Below, one piece after another: positions 27,084 to 35,405 of a stretch of 64,000 bases of DNA. The notes beneath the pieces were generated by a model. That model was not told the origin of the DNA and searched no databases. It worked only from the letters and a program-made list of their open reading frames with translations. The stretch lies in contig JACQDV010000027.1 in NCBI GenBank assembly GCA_016200915.1, positions 21,084 through 85,083 on the forward strand, in the 5' to 3' direction. Position numbers and translations under genes: made by a program. This stretch comes from Sphingobacteriales bacterium. GTDB taxonomy: Bacteria > Bacteroidota > Bacteroidia > Chitinophagales > Chitinophagaceae. Position 1 is the stretch's first letter, and the number at the start of each line of letters is the position of its first letter.

Positions 27084-27668
27084 TTGTCATATTGTAACGA
27101 GGAACTGAAACATTTGCTCGACGGATGCCGCAAGAACAGTCGTACACATGAGAAGCTGTTTTTTGAATGGCTGAAAGAGTTTGCAGCAAATGTTTGCTAC
27201 AGGTACGCTTCAAGCAAAATTGAAGTGCAGGATCTCGTATGCGATGGGTTTGTAAAAGCATTTAAAAACCTTCACCTGTACAATGAAGATATTTATGGAT
27301 ATAGCGAAGCCGCTTTTAAAGGCTGGTTTAAAAAAGTGCTAATCAATAATTGCATCAATTACCTGAACAAATTTCATCCTAAAATTGAATTTAGTGAGGC
27401 TAATGTACTGCTGATGGCAGAAATAAGCGATGATTCTGAATCTGTGTTGGATGCAATGAGTTACAATGAAATATTAGAGACCGTTATGGAGTTACCGCCT
27501 GCATATAAAATGGTGTTCAACTTATTTGTGATTGATGGCTACACACATGAGGAAGTAGCCGGTATCCTTGGCATAACTGAGGGTACATCCAAGTCAAACC
27601 TTTTTAAAGCCAAGCATTGGTTACAAAAAGCATTGCAAAAAAAAATGAAACATAAAAGATATGTATAA
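27084..27668 (+). CDS. ECF-type RNA polymerase sigma factor
   Basis: 194 residues. Region 2 (KIEVQDLVCDGFVKAFKNLHLY...AAFKGWFKKVLINNCINYL) and region 4 (LPPAYKMVFNLFVIDGYTHEEVAGILGITEGTSKSNLFKAKHWL) are clear. The frame begins with TTG directly after an in-frame TAG at 27081, so TTG at 27084 is the earliest possible start; no in-frame ATG gives a full region 2. Likely a stress or envelope-signal sigma factor. Its 3' end overlaps the next gene by 8 bases, a pair often seen in Bacteroidota. Confidence 0.85.
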   Translation: MSYCNEELKHLLDGCRKNSRTHEKLFFEWLKEFAANVCYRYASSKIEVQDLVCDGFVKAFKNLHLYNEDIYGYSEAAFKGWFKKVLINNCINYLNKFHPKIEFSEANVLLMAEISDDSESVLDAMSYNEILETVMELPPAYKMVFNLFVIDGYTHEEVAGILGITEGTSKSNLFKAKHWLQKALQKKMKHKRYV

Positions 27669-29016
27669 CGCAAATGATTTCATTTTTGATAACAAGATTC
27701 GTCTTGCTATCGAAAGGCATACAGACCTGAGCCTTATTCCTGATTGGAGTAAGCTGGAAGAAAGACTTGATATTGAAATGCCGGTAAAGAAAAAGCGGAG
27801 AAGATTTATAGTGTTCTGGTTTCTTTTTGCTGGTCTGCTTGCAGGTACGGCTTATTGGGGATTCAATGGAAATTATCATACGAAGAAATATTATTCCGAT
27901 AAAACTCCGGTAGATACAAAACAAAATGTTATTGTACCTGATGAAAGTAAGAACAACGAGAGTGTTAAGCTGCAAGATGAAAACATTGTAAAAGACAATA
28001 CTGATAACCTTTTAAAAGATACAGAACCAAATAGCAGCATTATACCGGCATTATCTAATCCACAAACAATCTATACAAAAAAGGTTTCTGTCAATAATAG
28101 ACGAACGAGTAATATATCCGTCACTACCCCATTAGTGGAAAAAGGAAATGAAGTTGGCGGGAATGCTAAAGCTTTCGATAAAAAAATCAGCAATGAGAAA
28201 TTAGCCGGGTCTGATATTGCTGTCGAAAACAAGTTAAATTTAGGTACCCAAGAAATCAATGTTCCGGAAAAAACTACTACTATATCAAACACTGATATAC
28301 TAAAAGAAGAGGAAATTGCAGCCATTGCAAAAGATACGGCGAACAGCATTACAAATAATCCAAAGCCAGCCGTAAAGAAGCCAAATAATTCTCGTTTTTC
28401 ATTCACTGCAGTTAGTGGTGTAAACCTCAACAGTGTACAATTAAACAAGCCGTCAAAACTTGGGTATGATTATGGTCTTTTGGTAGGCTACAGATTCTCC
28501 CCAAAAATTGAAATCAGGTCAGGAATATTATTTTCTAAAAACTTCTTTACCACTTCAGGTAAAGACATTTCGTTCGATTCTGCAAAACTGAATTTACCAT
28601 CCTACACAAGCATTAACCTGGAAGATGCAACTGGCTATTGCCGTTTCTTGGAAATCCCTGTGATGCTGTATTACAATTTTCCTTCAAAAAATAAAACCAG
28701 TTTCTATACGGCTGCCGGTTTCTCCATTAACAAAATGCGGATGGAAAATGTGCATTACAAATTTGTGGCAGACGGCAGTACTGTAATAGAAAGAACCCAT
28801 AACAGTGCCAGGCATAGCAGTAACGATTTTTCTACTTCAATCACCTCCAACTTTTCGGTGGGAGTTAAGCAGCATATAAATAAAAGCTGGAATATTTCGT
28901 TTGAGCCATACTTAAGATTGCCTTTAACCCGTTTCAATAATAATAATTTAAGGTTCAGCAGTTTTGGCACTATGCTGTCGCTAACTTATTCCCTGCTTGG
29001 CCAAAGAAAAAAATAG
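27661..29016 (+). CDS. Single-TM protein with C-terminal outer-membrane beta-barrel-like domain
   Basis: 451 residues: a ~50-residue charged N-terminus, one TM (RRRFIVFWFLFAGLLAGTAYWGF), a ~200-residue low-complexity Asn/Lys/Ser linker, and a C-terminal ~200-residue region with alternating strands (RFSFTAVSGVNLNSVQLNK, GLLVGYRFSPKIEIRSGILF) like PorT/OmpA-type barrels. This layout is commonly found directly after an ECF sigma gene and may act as its anti-sigma or envelope sensor; that is inference. Overlaps the sigma gene by 8 bases. Confidence 0.7.
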   Translation: MYNANDFIFDNKIRLAIERHTDLSLIPDWSKLEERLDIEMPVKKKRRRFIVFWFLFAGLLAGTAYWGFNGNYHTKKYYSDKTPVDTKQNVIVPDESKNNESVKLQDENIVKDNTDNLLKDTEPNSSIIPALSNPQTIYTKKVSVNNRRTSNISVTTPLVEKGNEVGGNAKAFDKKISNEKLAGSDIAVENKLNLGTQEINVPEKTTTISNTDILKEEEIAAIAKDTANSITNNPKPAVKKPNNSRFSFTAVSGVNLNSVQLNKPSKLGYDYGLLVGYRFSPKIEIRSGILFSKNFFTTSGKDISFDSAKLNLPSYTSINLEDATGYCRFLEIPVMLYYNFPSKNKTSFYTAAGFSINKMRMENVHYKFVADGSTVIERTHNSARHSSNDFSTSITSNFSVGVKQHINKSWNISFEPYLRLPLTRFNNNNLRFSSFGTMLSLTYSLLGQRKK

Positions 29017-29077
29017 CTTACAGGCAACCATTTTTTAACTTTTATTGTATCAAAGCTTATAAAACAAATCCCAGAAA

Positions 29078-30142
29078 ATGAAACAATTAAAATCCAATGC
29101 TGCCATATTATTGGTAATGGCAGTAATCTTTTCAATTCCATCCTGCAAAAAAAACGATGGCATTTCAATGAACGAAAAAAATATTGACTACCCGGCTGCT
29201 TATGTAGTTAACGGAGAAAGCAGCACTATTTCCGTAATTAAACTTAGTACAAATACTGTAACGGACAGTATTGATTTAATGGGCAGTGGTGGCAGCATGA
29301 TTATGTGGCCACATCATATTTATCATCACCAGTCAGGCGGCGAACATCATCTGGCAATTGGCGTTCCTGGAACGGATTTAAGCGCCGGCCATACCGGTGG
29401 TATGCCCGGCATGAAAGGTATGGTGGTTGTAATGAATGCTGTTACCGGTACAATAAAGAAAAACTTTGAAGTGCCGGTAATGAATCACAATGCAGTTTAT
29501 TCTCCTGACGGAACGGAGATATGGACATCTCAAATGGATATGGCAGGAAAAGTGTTAGTTTATAATGCGACTACTTATGCCTTGAAAAATACAATTACTG
29601 TGGGTGATGAACCTGCTGAAGTTACATTCAGTGCCGATGGTACTAAAGCTTATGTATGTAATGGCATGAGTAATACGGTAAGTGTGATTAATCCAGTCAC
29701 CAAAGCCGTTATTGCTACTGTAAATGTTGATATGAATCCCGTAGGAGCATGGCCTGCAGCCGGGGGAAAAATGTTTGTTGACTGTGAAGATGGACAAAGT
29801 ATTTCAGTTATTGACGTAGCATCTAACGTCAACCTTGCTACAATCATGTTGGGTTTTAAACCCGGCTTTGCGGCATTTAATACCACAGCAAATGAATTAT
29901 GGGTAAGTGATGCTACTAATGGTAAAGTGTCGTATTACCTGGATATGGGCGGCAACACATGGATGAAACACGGAGAATTTGTGACCGGTGCAGATGCACA
30001 TGCCATCGCATTTAACGGTGGCTTTGGATATGTAACCAACCAGGGTGCTAATACGGTATCTGTCATTAATGTTTCTACACATACAAAAGTTAAAGATATT
30101 CCGGTGGGGAAAAAGCCAAATGGAATTGTATTCAAACTATAA
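29078..30142 (+). CDS. YVTN/YncE-like beta-propeller lipoprotein
   Basis: 354 residues. Lipobox IPSCKK (Cys ~24). The body is a series of YVTN blades: AYVVNGESSTISVIKLSTNTV, KAYVCNGMSNTVSVINPVTK, FGYVTNQGANTVSVINVSTH. A His/Met-rich stretch (MIMWPHHIYHHQSGGEHH and GHTGGMPGMKGM) near residues 75-115 may bind metal. Periplasmic or surface-exposed scaffold with unknown ligand; similar proteins occur near copper-oxidase and nitrous-oxide genes. Follows the beta-barrel gene by 61 bases. Confidence 0.78.
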   Translation: MKQLKSNAAILLVMAVIFSIPSCKKNDGISMNEKNIDYPAAYVVNGESSTISVIKLSTNTVTDSIDLMGSGGSMIMWPHHIYHHQSGGEHHLAIGVPGTDLSAGHTGGMPGMKGMVVVMNAVTGTIKKNFEVPVMNHNAVYSPDGTEIWTSQMDMAGKVLVYNATTYALKNTITVGDEPAEVTFSADGTKAYVCNGMSNTVSVINPVTKAVIATVNVDMNPVGAWPAAGGKMFVDCEDGQSISVIDVASNVNLATIMLGFKPGFAAFNTTANELWVSDATNGKVSYYLDMGGNTWMKHGEFVTGADAHAIAFNGGFGYVTNQGANTVSVINVSTHTKVKDIPVGKKPNGIVFKL

Positions 30143-30272
30143 TGGTTGCTTATCTGATTGTGCTATTAGATTGGACGCTTTACTGCAAGATAATTTAATA
30201 GCACTTTTTTATTTGTTTTATCAGAATCAACTAAATGGGGCAAATAATGTATTTCGCTGTTTTAAGCAGCAT

Positions 30273-30404
30273 ATGAACAGCAATCTAACCCAGCTTATAC
30301 GGCAATATAAAGAAGATAATCAGTCATTTTATAACACCTGGTTCATCAATAATGAGGAACGGCTAAAGGCTTTTCGTTCCATTCGCCGAGACGGAGTTCT
30401 CTAA
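30273..30404 (+). pseudogene. Truncated 5' remnant of an HhH/nuclease-like gene
   Basis: From the ATG at 30273 the frame reads 39 residues of which 35 match the N-terminus of the intact gene at 34104 (IRQYKEDNQSFYNTWFINNE against IRQYKEDKQSVYNTWFINNE, then EERLKAFRSIRR). Similarity stops at about 30388; the frame then ends at 30404. The DNA has diverged at many third positions, so this is an older paralogue cut off by a rearrangement. It forms the left border of the nitroreductase/P1B-4 ATPase/AraC block. The remaining ~100 bases to the nitroreductase stop contain no supported gene. Confidence 0.75.
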
Positions 30405-30504
30405 CCATCTAACAATTTTCTGGAAAATCTTTAAAGCGATCTTTGTAAGAAAAAAGGATTGCTGTAAATAAACTTATCCCTGTTCCAGCAACTACAATGT
30501 TGAT

Positions 30505-31110
30505 TTATCCATTTTTATCAACCCACTTAACTTTTTTTTGTATTGGGCCTCGTTTAGATGACTGGTCAAAAGGTTTCGCTACATAGCCGATATAAAAGAA
30601 CCCAAGCAATTTATCATCAGCCCCTAAATCAAAAAATGGTTTCGCTTCTTCAAAATATGTTATTCCTGCACTGCTCAAATAAGCACCTAAACCATAAGCT
30701 GTGACAGTTAAAAACATATTTTGAACAGCACAGGCAGTTGCCTCTATTTCTTCTATTTCAGGAAGTTTATTAGCTTCATTTCTTTTCATACCAATAGCAA
30801 TCACATGAGATGCCATTAAAGGATAATCAAGTAATTTTTGATACCTGCCTGCATTAAAAGAATTCCCTGAATACTTTTTATAAATATGTGCCTGTAGTTC
30901 ACCAAAATATTTTAAACCATCTCCCGTAAAAACAGTGAACCGCCAGGGCTCGGTTTGTTTATGATTGGGAGCATGGTTGGCATTTTCCAAAATCTGCCAG
31001 ATTATATCATCAGGTATCACTTTTCCTTTCTCGTATTGATACGGATATATACTACGCCTGTTTTTAACTATAGAATTAAATTGTGCTGCATTATAACTTA
31101 CTTCCATCAC
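30505..31110 (-). CDS. Nitroreductase-family flavoprotein
   Basis: 201 residues with the family pattern: RRSIYPYQYEKGKVIPDD near the N-terminus, ILENANHAPNHKQTEPWRF (FMN/substrate region), GAYLSSAGITYFE and LLGFFYIGYVAKP near the end. FMN-dependent NAD(P)H reductase in the cytoplasm, substrate unknown. Encoded 45 bases downstream of the P1B-4 ATPase on the same strand, so probably in an operon with it. A redox role under metal stress is plausible but not shown by the sequence. Confidence 0.85.
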   Translation of the reverse strand: MMEVSYNAAQFNSIVKNRRSIYPYQYEKGKVIPDDIIWQILENANHAPNHKQTEPWRFTVFTGDGLKYFGELQAHIYKKYSGNSFNAGRYQKLLDYPLMASHVIAIGMKRNEANKLPEIEEIEATACAVQNMFLTVTAYGLGAYLSSAGITYFEEAKPFFDLGADDKLLGFFYIGYVAKPFDQSSKRGPIQKKVKWVDKNG

Positions 31111-31155
31111 TTGCTATTAGTCTTTTTAAACACTTGCTTATTTTGTTATCAGGAA

Positions 31156-33063
31156 CTATCTCAATAAACGTAACCCACTTAATATAACAAGGACCGTACT
31201 TCCTTCATGACCAACAACCCCTTTAGGTAAATTGATAACACCACCAATAAAGTTTAGCGTTACTAATGTAAGCGCCACCGCAATCGCAAATACCACATTC
31301 TGTTTTACAACCCTGTTGGTATGCCTTCCTAATGAAATAGCGAACGGAATATTTTCAATATTATCTGCCATTAAAATAACATCTGCTGTTTCCATTGCAA
31401 CATCCGTTCCGCCACTTCCCATTGCAATACCAACAGCCGCAGTTGCTAAAGCCGGTGCATCGTTAACACCATCACCCACCATTGCCACTTTACCGTATTT
31501 GCTTTCTAATTTTCTTACAGCTTCTACTTTTTGTTCAGGTAAAAGTTCTGCATATACTTCATCAATACCGGCTTGCTTTCCAATTGCATTGCCGGTGGTT
31601 TTACTATCACCAGTTAATAAGGCGACTTTTATGCCCATTGCTTTTAAATCGTCTATCACTTTTTTTGCCTGGGGCCGAATAGTATCCTGGATAGAAAGTA
31701 AGCCTATCAGTTGTTGGTTTGCCGCAACAAATATTACCGTTTTACCCTGCGCTTCTAATTCATCTGCTTTTTGTAAATGCTCTGTGGGTATAATTATATC
31801 TTTCAATATCTCCTGCTTACCTATTTTGTATTCTACACTATTTAAAGAACCATGAACCCCCAAACCATGTATCGCCTGTAATTCCTTTGGCCTTTCCAAT
31901 GGGATATTTTTTTCAGTGGCAGCCTGTACAATGGCTTTGGCAATTGGATGCTGCGAAAGTGTTTCTATGGAAGCCGCCAAACGCAGCAGCTCGGTTTCTG
32001 TAATATTTTGTAAGGGAAGAACATCCATTACTTTCGGTTTGCCACTGGTAAGCGTTCCGGTTTTGTCAAAAGCTACTGCTTTTACACTGCCAATATTTTC
32101 AAGATGAACCCCACCTTTAAATAAAATACCTTTTTTTGCAGCGTTAGAAATGCCAGATAACATTGCAGGCATAATAGAAGATACAAGGGCACAGGGAGAT
32201 GCAACGACAAGAAATATCATTGCCCTGTAAATTGTTTCACTCCATGTCCAGTTTAGCATGAAATGCGGCAAGGTCATTAACAGTACAGCCGTAATTACTA
32301 CAAACTTTGCATAAATACCTTCAAACCGTTCAACAAAAAGTTGTGTAGGCGGCTTTTCGTTTTGTGCTTCCTGCACTAAGTGAATGATTTTTGCAAGCAT
32401 CGTTTCTTCAATAGGTTTGCTTACTTCAATTTGTAAAGCTCCCTGCCCGTTTATGGTGCCTGAAAAAACTTCATCCCCCTTTGCTTTATCTACCGGTATA
32501 GCTTCACCTGTAATTGAAGCCTGGTTGATTGCAGAGTAGCCATCAATAATTATTCCATCTGCTGCTATGCGGTCGCCGGGTCTTACAATAATTACATCTC
32601 CTTTTTTTAGGTCTTCCACTTTTACCTTTTGTTCTGTTCCGCTTTTAAATAAAACTGCCTCTTCAGGTCGCAGTTTCATAATTGATTGGATAGCCTTGTT
32701 GGTTCTTTCCATCGTATAGCCTTCCAATGCTCCACTTAATGAAAAAATAAAAATCAACACTGCCCCGTCCATCCAATATCCAATTGAAGCAGCACCGATG
32801 GCGGCTACCACCATTAATAAATCAACATCAAGCTGTTTTTCTTTAAACAGAGTCTCTAAGCCTTCCTTTGCTTTTTGATAGCCACCAATTACATAAGCAA
32901 GGATATATAAAGAAATCTCCAATCCTCTCATTTCGCTTTTTCCTGCCCACCATGCAAGCCCAATAAACATGAGGCATAAGCCGGTTACAATTGCAGCTCC
33001 ATGCCGCTCCCAGTTTCCAAATGAAAAGCCATTTACTGGTTTGGGTATTGCTATTTCTGCCAT
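31156..33063 (-). CDS. P1B-4-type metal-transporting ATPase (CoaT/CtpD/PfeT-like)
   Basis: 635 residues, with no N-terminal metal-binding domain. Visible are TGEAIP (actuator), the SPC motif in the ion-binding helix (VVASPCALV, ~289), the phosphorylation site DKTGTLT (~331), LTGDSKTTG and VGDGVNDAPAL. The C-terminal helix carries HEGST (~619). SPC plus HEG[GS]T is the P1B-4 signature, so the likely substrates are Co2+, Fe2+ or Zn2+, not Cu+. Exports metal from the cytoplasm. Heads the operon with the nitroreductase; only 84 bases separate it from a divergent AraC-type gene that probably controls it. Confidence 0.88.
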   Translation of the reverse strand: MAEIAIPKPVNGFSFGNWERHGAAIVTGLCLMFIGLAWWAGKSEMRGLEISLYILAYVIGGYQKAKEGLETLFKEKQLDVDLLMVVAAIGAASIGYWMDGAVLIFIFSLSGALEGYTMERTNKAIQSIMKLRPEEAVLFKSGTEQKVKVEDLKKGDVIIVRPGDRIAADGIIIDGYSAINQASITGEAIPVDKAKGDEVFSGTINGQGALQIEVSKPIEETMLAKIIHLVQEAQNEKPPTQLFVERFEGIYAKFVVITAVLLMTLPHFMLNWTWSETIYRAMIFLVVASPCALVSSIMPAMLSGISNAAKKGILFKGGVHLENIGSVKAVAFDKTGTLTSGKPKVMDVLPLQNITETELLRLAASIETLSQHPIAKAIVQAATEKNIPLERPKELQAIHGLGVHGSLNSVEYKIGKQEILKDIIIPTEHLQKADELEAQGKTVIFVAANQQLIGLLSIQDTIRPQAKKVIDDLKAMGIKVALLTGDSKTTGNAIGKQAGIDEVYAELLPEQKVEAVRKLESKYGKVAMVGDGVNDAPALATAAVGIAMGSGGTDVAMETADVILMADNIENIPFAISLGRHTNRVVKQNVVFAIAVALTLVTLNFIGGVINLPKGVVGHEGSTVLVILSGLRLLR

Positions 33064-33122
33064 AGTCCTTATTTTTTGCAGTAAAGGTATTCTAACGCAA
33101 AAGCTAACAACAGGTAAAAAAC

Positions 33123-33140
33123 CGGCATTTCTCGGTATTT
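33123..33140. promoter_or_regulatory. Candidate AraC-family binding half-sites
   Basis: Two direct repeats, CGGCATTT and CGGTATTT, start exactly 10 bases apart (one helical turn) in the 84-base gap between the divergent P1B-4 ATPase and AraC genes. AraC-family proteins read direct half-sites with this spacing. The location 8 bases from the regulator's own start would allow autoregulation. Confidence 0.3.
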
Positions 33141-33147
33141 TTAGGAT

Positions 33148-34026
33148 ATGAAATCAATACAGCTATATAGGGATGTGGAAATAACTGTTAAAGAACTTAA
33201 ATCAAATGCATCTGATCCTCATAAACACCACTTCTTTGAATTGATTTATGTCTTGGAAGGCACTGGTGTCCATAACATAAACAAGAATGATTATGAATTT
33301 AAAAAAGGAGATGTATTTCTGTTAACTCCTGAAGATGCACATACCTTTAAAGGTATCAGTTCAACTAAGTTTTGCATAATAGATTTTACGAAAAGTTTCT
33401 TTTCAAAAAGTGCTGGTAACCGAAATGAAAAAATGGACGTTAGCGAATTTTTTAAAAGGCTTGAATTTATATTTCACAATCACAATAATATAAAAGGCAG
33501 TATTGCCTTAAATGCAGATAAGGTCACATTTGAAACATTGATTAATCAACTAATTTATGAAAAACAAAACAATCAGCTTTTTGGAGAGATTATAACTCAA
33601 AATGTCGTTTTTTTACTACTGCATCTTATCGCAAGAAATATTCACCATAACATTTCTAAAGACTTTATAAAGCAAAACCCGAAAAGTAAGATATATGAAA
33701 TAACTGCCTACATACAACAAAATATTTATGACAAAGAGCTGCTTAAAATAGAAACCATATCATCTTATTTTAATAAGTCACCTGATCATTTAAACCGCTA
33801 TTTTAAAAAGCAGACAGGCAGTACGATTAAAGATTACATCATCCGCTATAAGCTGAACTTGATACAAACAAGATTAAAATTTAGTGACCTTACCATTTCA
33901 GAAATTGCTTATGAAATGAATTTCACGGATGAAAGCCACTTAAATAAAGTTTTTAAAAGTGTATTTTGTAAGACAGCTAAACAGTTTAGAAAAGAAGAAA
34001 TAGTAAAGTTGAAAAATAATATGTAG
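33148..34026 (+). CDS. AraC-family transcriptional regulator with cupin domain
   Basis: 292 residues. N-terminal AraC-binding cupin (DPHKHHFFELIYVLEGTG...YEFKKGDVFLLTPEDAHTF, residues ~22-75) and C-terminal double HTH: ISSYFNKSPDHLNRYFKKQTGSTIKDYI and LTISEIAYEMNFTDESHLNKVFKSVF. Cytoplasmic transcription factor; the His-rich cupin could bind a metal or a small ligand. Divergent from the ATPase/nitroreductase operon. Many later residues are AT-rich codons. Confidence 0.87.
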   Translation: MKSIQLYRDVEITVKELKSNASDPHKHHFFELIYVLEGTGVHNINKNDYEFKKGDVFLLTPEDAHTFKGISSTKFCIIDFTKSFFSKSAGNRNEKMDVSEFFKRLEFIFHNHNNIKGSIALNADKVTFETLINQLIYEKQNNQLFGEIITQNVVFLLLHLIARNIHHNISKDFIKQNPKSKIYEITAYIQQNIYDKELLKIETISSYFNKSPDHLNRYFKKQTGSTIKDYIIRYKLNLIQTRLKFSDLTISEIAYEMNFTDESHLNKVFKSVFCKTAKQFRKEEIVKLKNNM

Positions 34027-34103
34027 TCGTTTGAAAAAATATGTGAGTTGTACTTTTTGTTATAATAATTTGAGAAAAATAATTCTTCCTTTTAAATTAT
34101 TTT

Positions 34104-35351
34104 ATGAATAGCAACCTTTCCCAAATTATCCGTCAGTACAAAGAAGATAAACAATCTGTTTACAATACCTGGTTCATCAATAATGAAGAACGGCTAAAAG
34201 CTTTTCGTTCCATCCGCCGGGGTGTTATGCAGGTAATTGATGATATTAAGAGCAAAAAGTTCCCCAATGATTTTAAAGGTTCTTCGTTAGAGTTTGTGCT
34301 CACTTGCATTACGGAACAAAAGCAGGTGTTTGAAGGTGCATCACATCCTTTTTACTGGAAGCCAAAATTGAGAATACCTGATATATACGAGAATGAAAAC
34401 AACAAACAGGCTTTTGGGCAATTCTTAGAAACCTGTCTTAATGCAAAATCGGAAGAACAGATAATCAAAGAAATCATCAGGTTGGATAGTTTGAAAATTA
34501 AAGGGCTTGGCCCTGCTGTGGCAAGCATTCTATATTTTCTGCATCCTACTATCATACCGCCATTTAATACTGCCATAATTAACGGCTTCAACTCTCTGTT
34601 TAAAGACAAAAAGAAATTGGGAAGCTGGAGTGAATATTTAAAGTTGAGGGAGGTGATGATTGATACGAACAACCAGAATCGCTCTGAATTATCATCCGAC
34701 ATGGGAGCAATTGCAGGGTTGTTATTTGAAATTGGGACACAAAAATTGATTTTAGGCAGCGATGAATATTTATCAGAGCCGGAACGAAAAAAATTAGAAA
34801 AACTAATTGAGAAGCGGCAGGAAAGTGTGCAGCAGGAAAAGGAAGAAGAAAACCTGCATACGGAAATGCAATATCATTTATTAAAAATCGGCAATACTTT
34901 GGGCTATGATGTAATTGCAGCATCTAACGACAGGTCAAAATCGCATTGCGGCAACAACTTTTCATTCTTAAGTTTGCAACAATTCCCGGATATTCAATTA
35001 GAGAAAGATACATTGAATACCGTAAAGCTAATTGATGTATTGTGGTTTCAAAAAGGAACAAACAATGTTATCGCCGCTTTTGAAGTTGAAAAAAGTACAA
35101 GCATTTATTCAGGCATCCTGCGGCTTGCGGATTTAAGTTATACTATTGCTGATGGTGACGAAGTGTTTTACTTAATTGTACCTGATAAAAGGGAGAAGGA
35201 TGTTTGTATGCAATTATGCCGCCCGGCAATTAAGCAAAATAATGTAGTTATCAAGTACATCCTGTTTTCTGAACTCCGAAGTAATTGCGATGCTTTGTGC
35301 AAGTTTGGGGAAAGTCATCATATTATGGAAAAAATTGCCAAAGCAGTATAA
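34104..35351 (+). CDS. Predicted nuclease-like protein: HhH-like region plus PD-(D/E)XK-like C-terminus
   Basis: 415 residues, with no family name I can assign with certainty. Residues ~130-165 read LDSLKIKGLGPAVASILYFLHP, a helix-hairpin-helix-like DNA-binding motif as in DNA glycosylases. A charged coiled coil lies at ~220-250. The C-terminal third has VKLIDVLWFQKGTNNVIAAFEVEKS, an Asp ... Glu-x-Glu/Lys pattern fitting a PD-(D/E)XK nuclease core, followed by conserved-looking strands. Likely a DNA-acting defence or repair protein. A truncated paralogue lies at 30273. Convergent with the oxidase gene downstream. Confidence 0.6.
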   Translation: MNSNLSQIIRQYKEDKQSVYNTWFINNEERLKAFRSIRRGVMQVIDDIKSKKFPNDFKGSSLEFVLTCITEQKQVFEGASHPFYWKPKLRIPDIYENENNKQAFGQFLETCLNAKSEEQIIKEIIRLDSLKIKGLGPAVASILYFLHPTIIPPFNTAIINGFNSLFKDKKKLGSWSEYLKLREVMIDTNNQNRSELSSDMGAIAGLLFEIGTQKLILGSDEYLSEPERKKLEKLIEKRQESVQQEKEEENLHTEMQYHLLKIGNTLGYDVIAASNDRSKSHCGNNFSFLSLQQFPDIQLEKDTLNTVKLIDVLWFQKGTNNVIAAFEVEKSTSIYSGILRLADLSYTIADGDEVFYLIVPDKREKDVCMQLCRPAIKQNNVVIKYILFSELRSNCDALCKFGESHHIMEKIAKAV

Positions 35352-35385
35352 AATAAAAGAGATTCCATTTTACAAGAACCTCTTC
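35350..35385 (-). terminator. Probable terminator of the TonB receptor/oxidase operon
   Basis: Read on the minus strand, arms at 35376-35384 and 35357-35365 pair over 9 bases with a single mismatch around a 10-base loop, and are followed by TTTTATTTTATA. It lies just after the oxidase stop, between two convergent genes. Confidence 0.4.
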
Positions 35386-35405
35386 AAAAAATTGCTTTCC
35401 CCTTT

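Noticed and set aside
30409..30504. Minus-strand frame directly after the nitroreductase stop, reading a hydrophobic segment (VVAGTGISLFTAILFSYKDR)
   Set aside because: Only 31 codons, no ATG, GTG or usable TTG start; may be debris of a membrane protein at a rearrangement border but cannot be supported as a gene.
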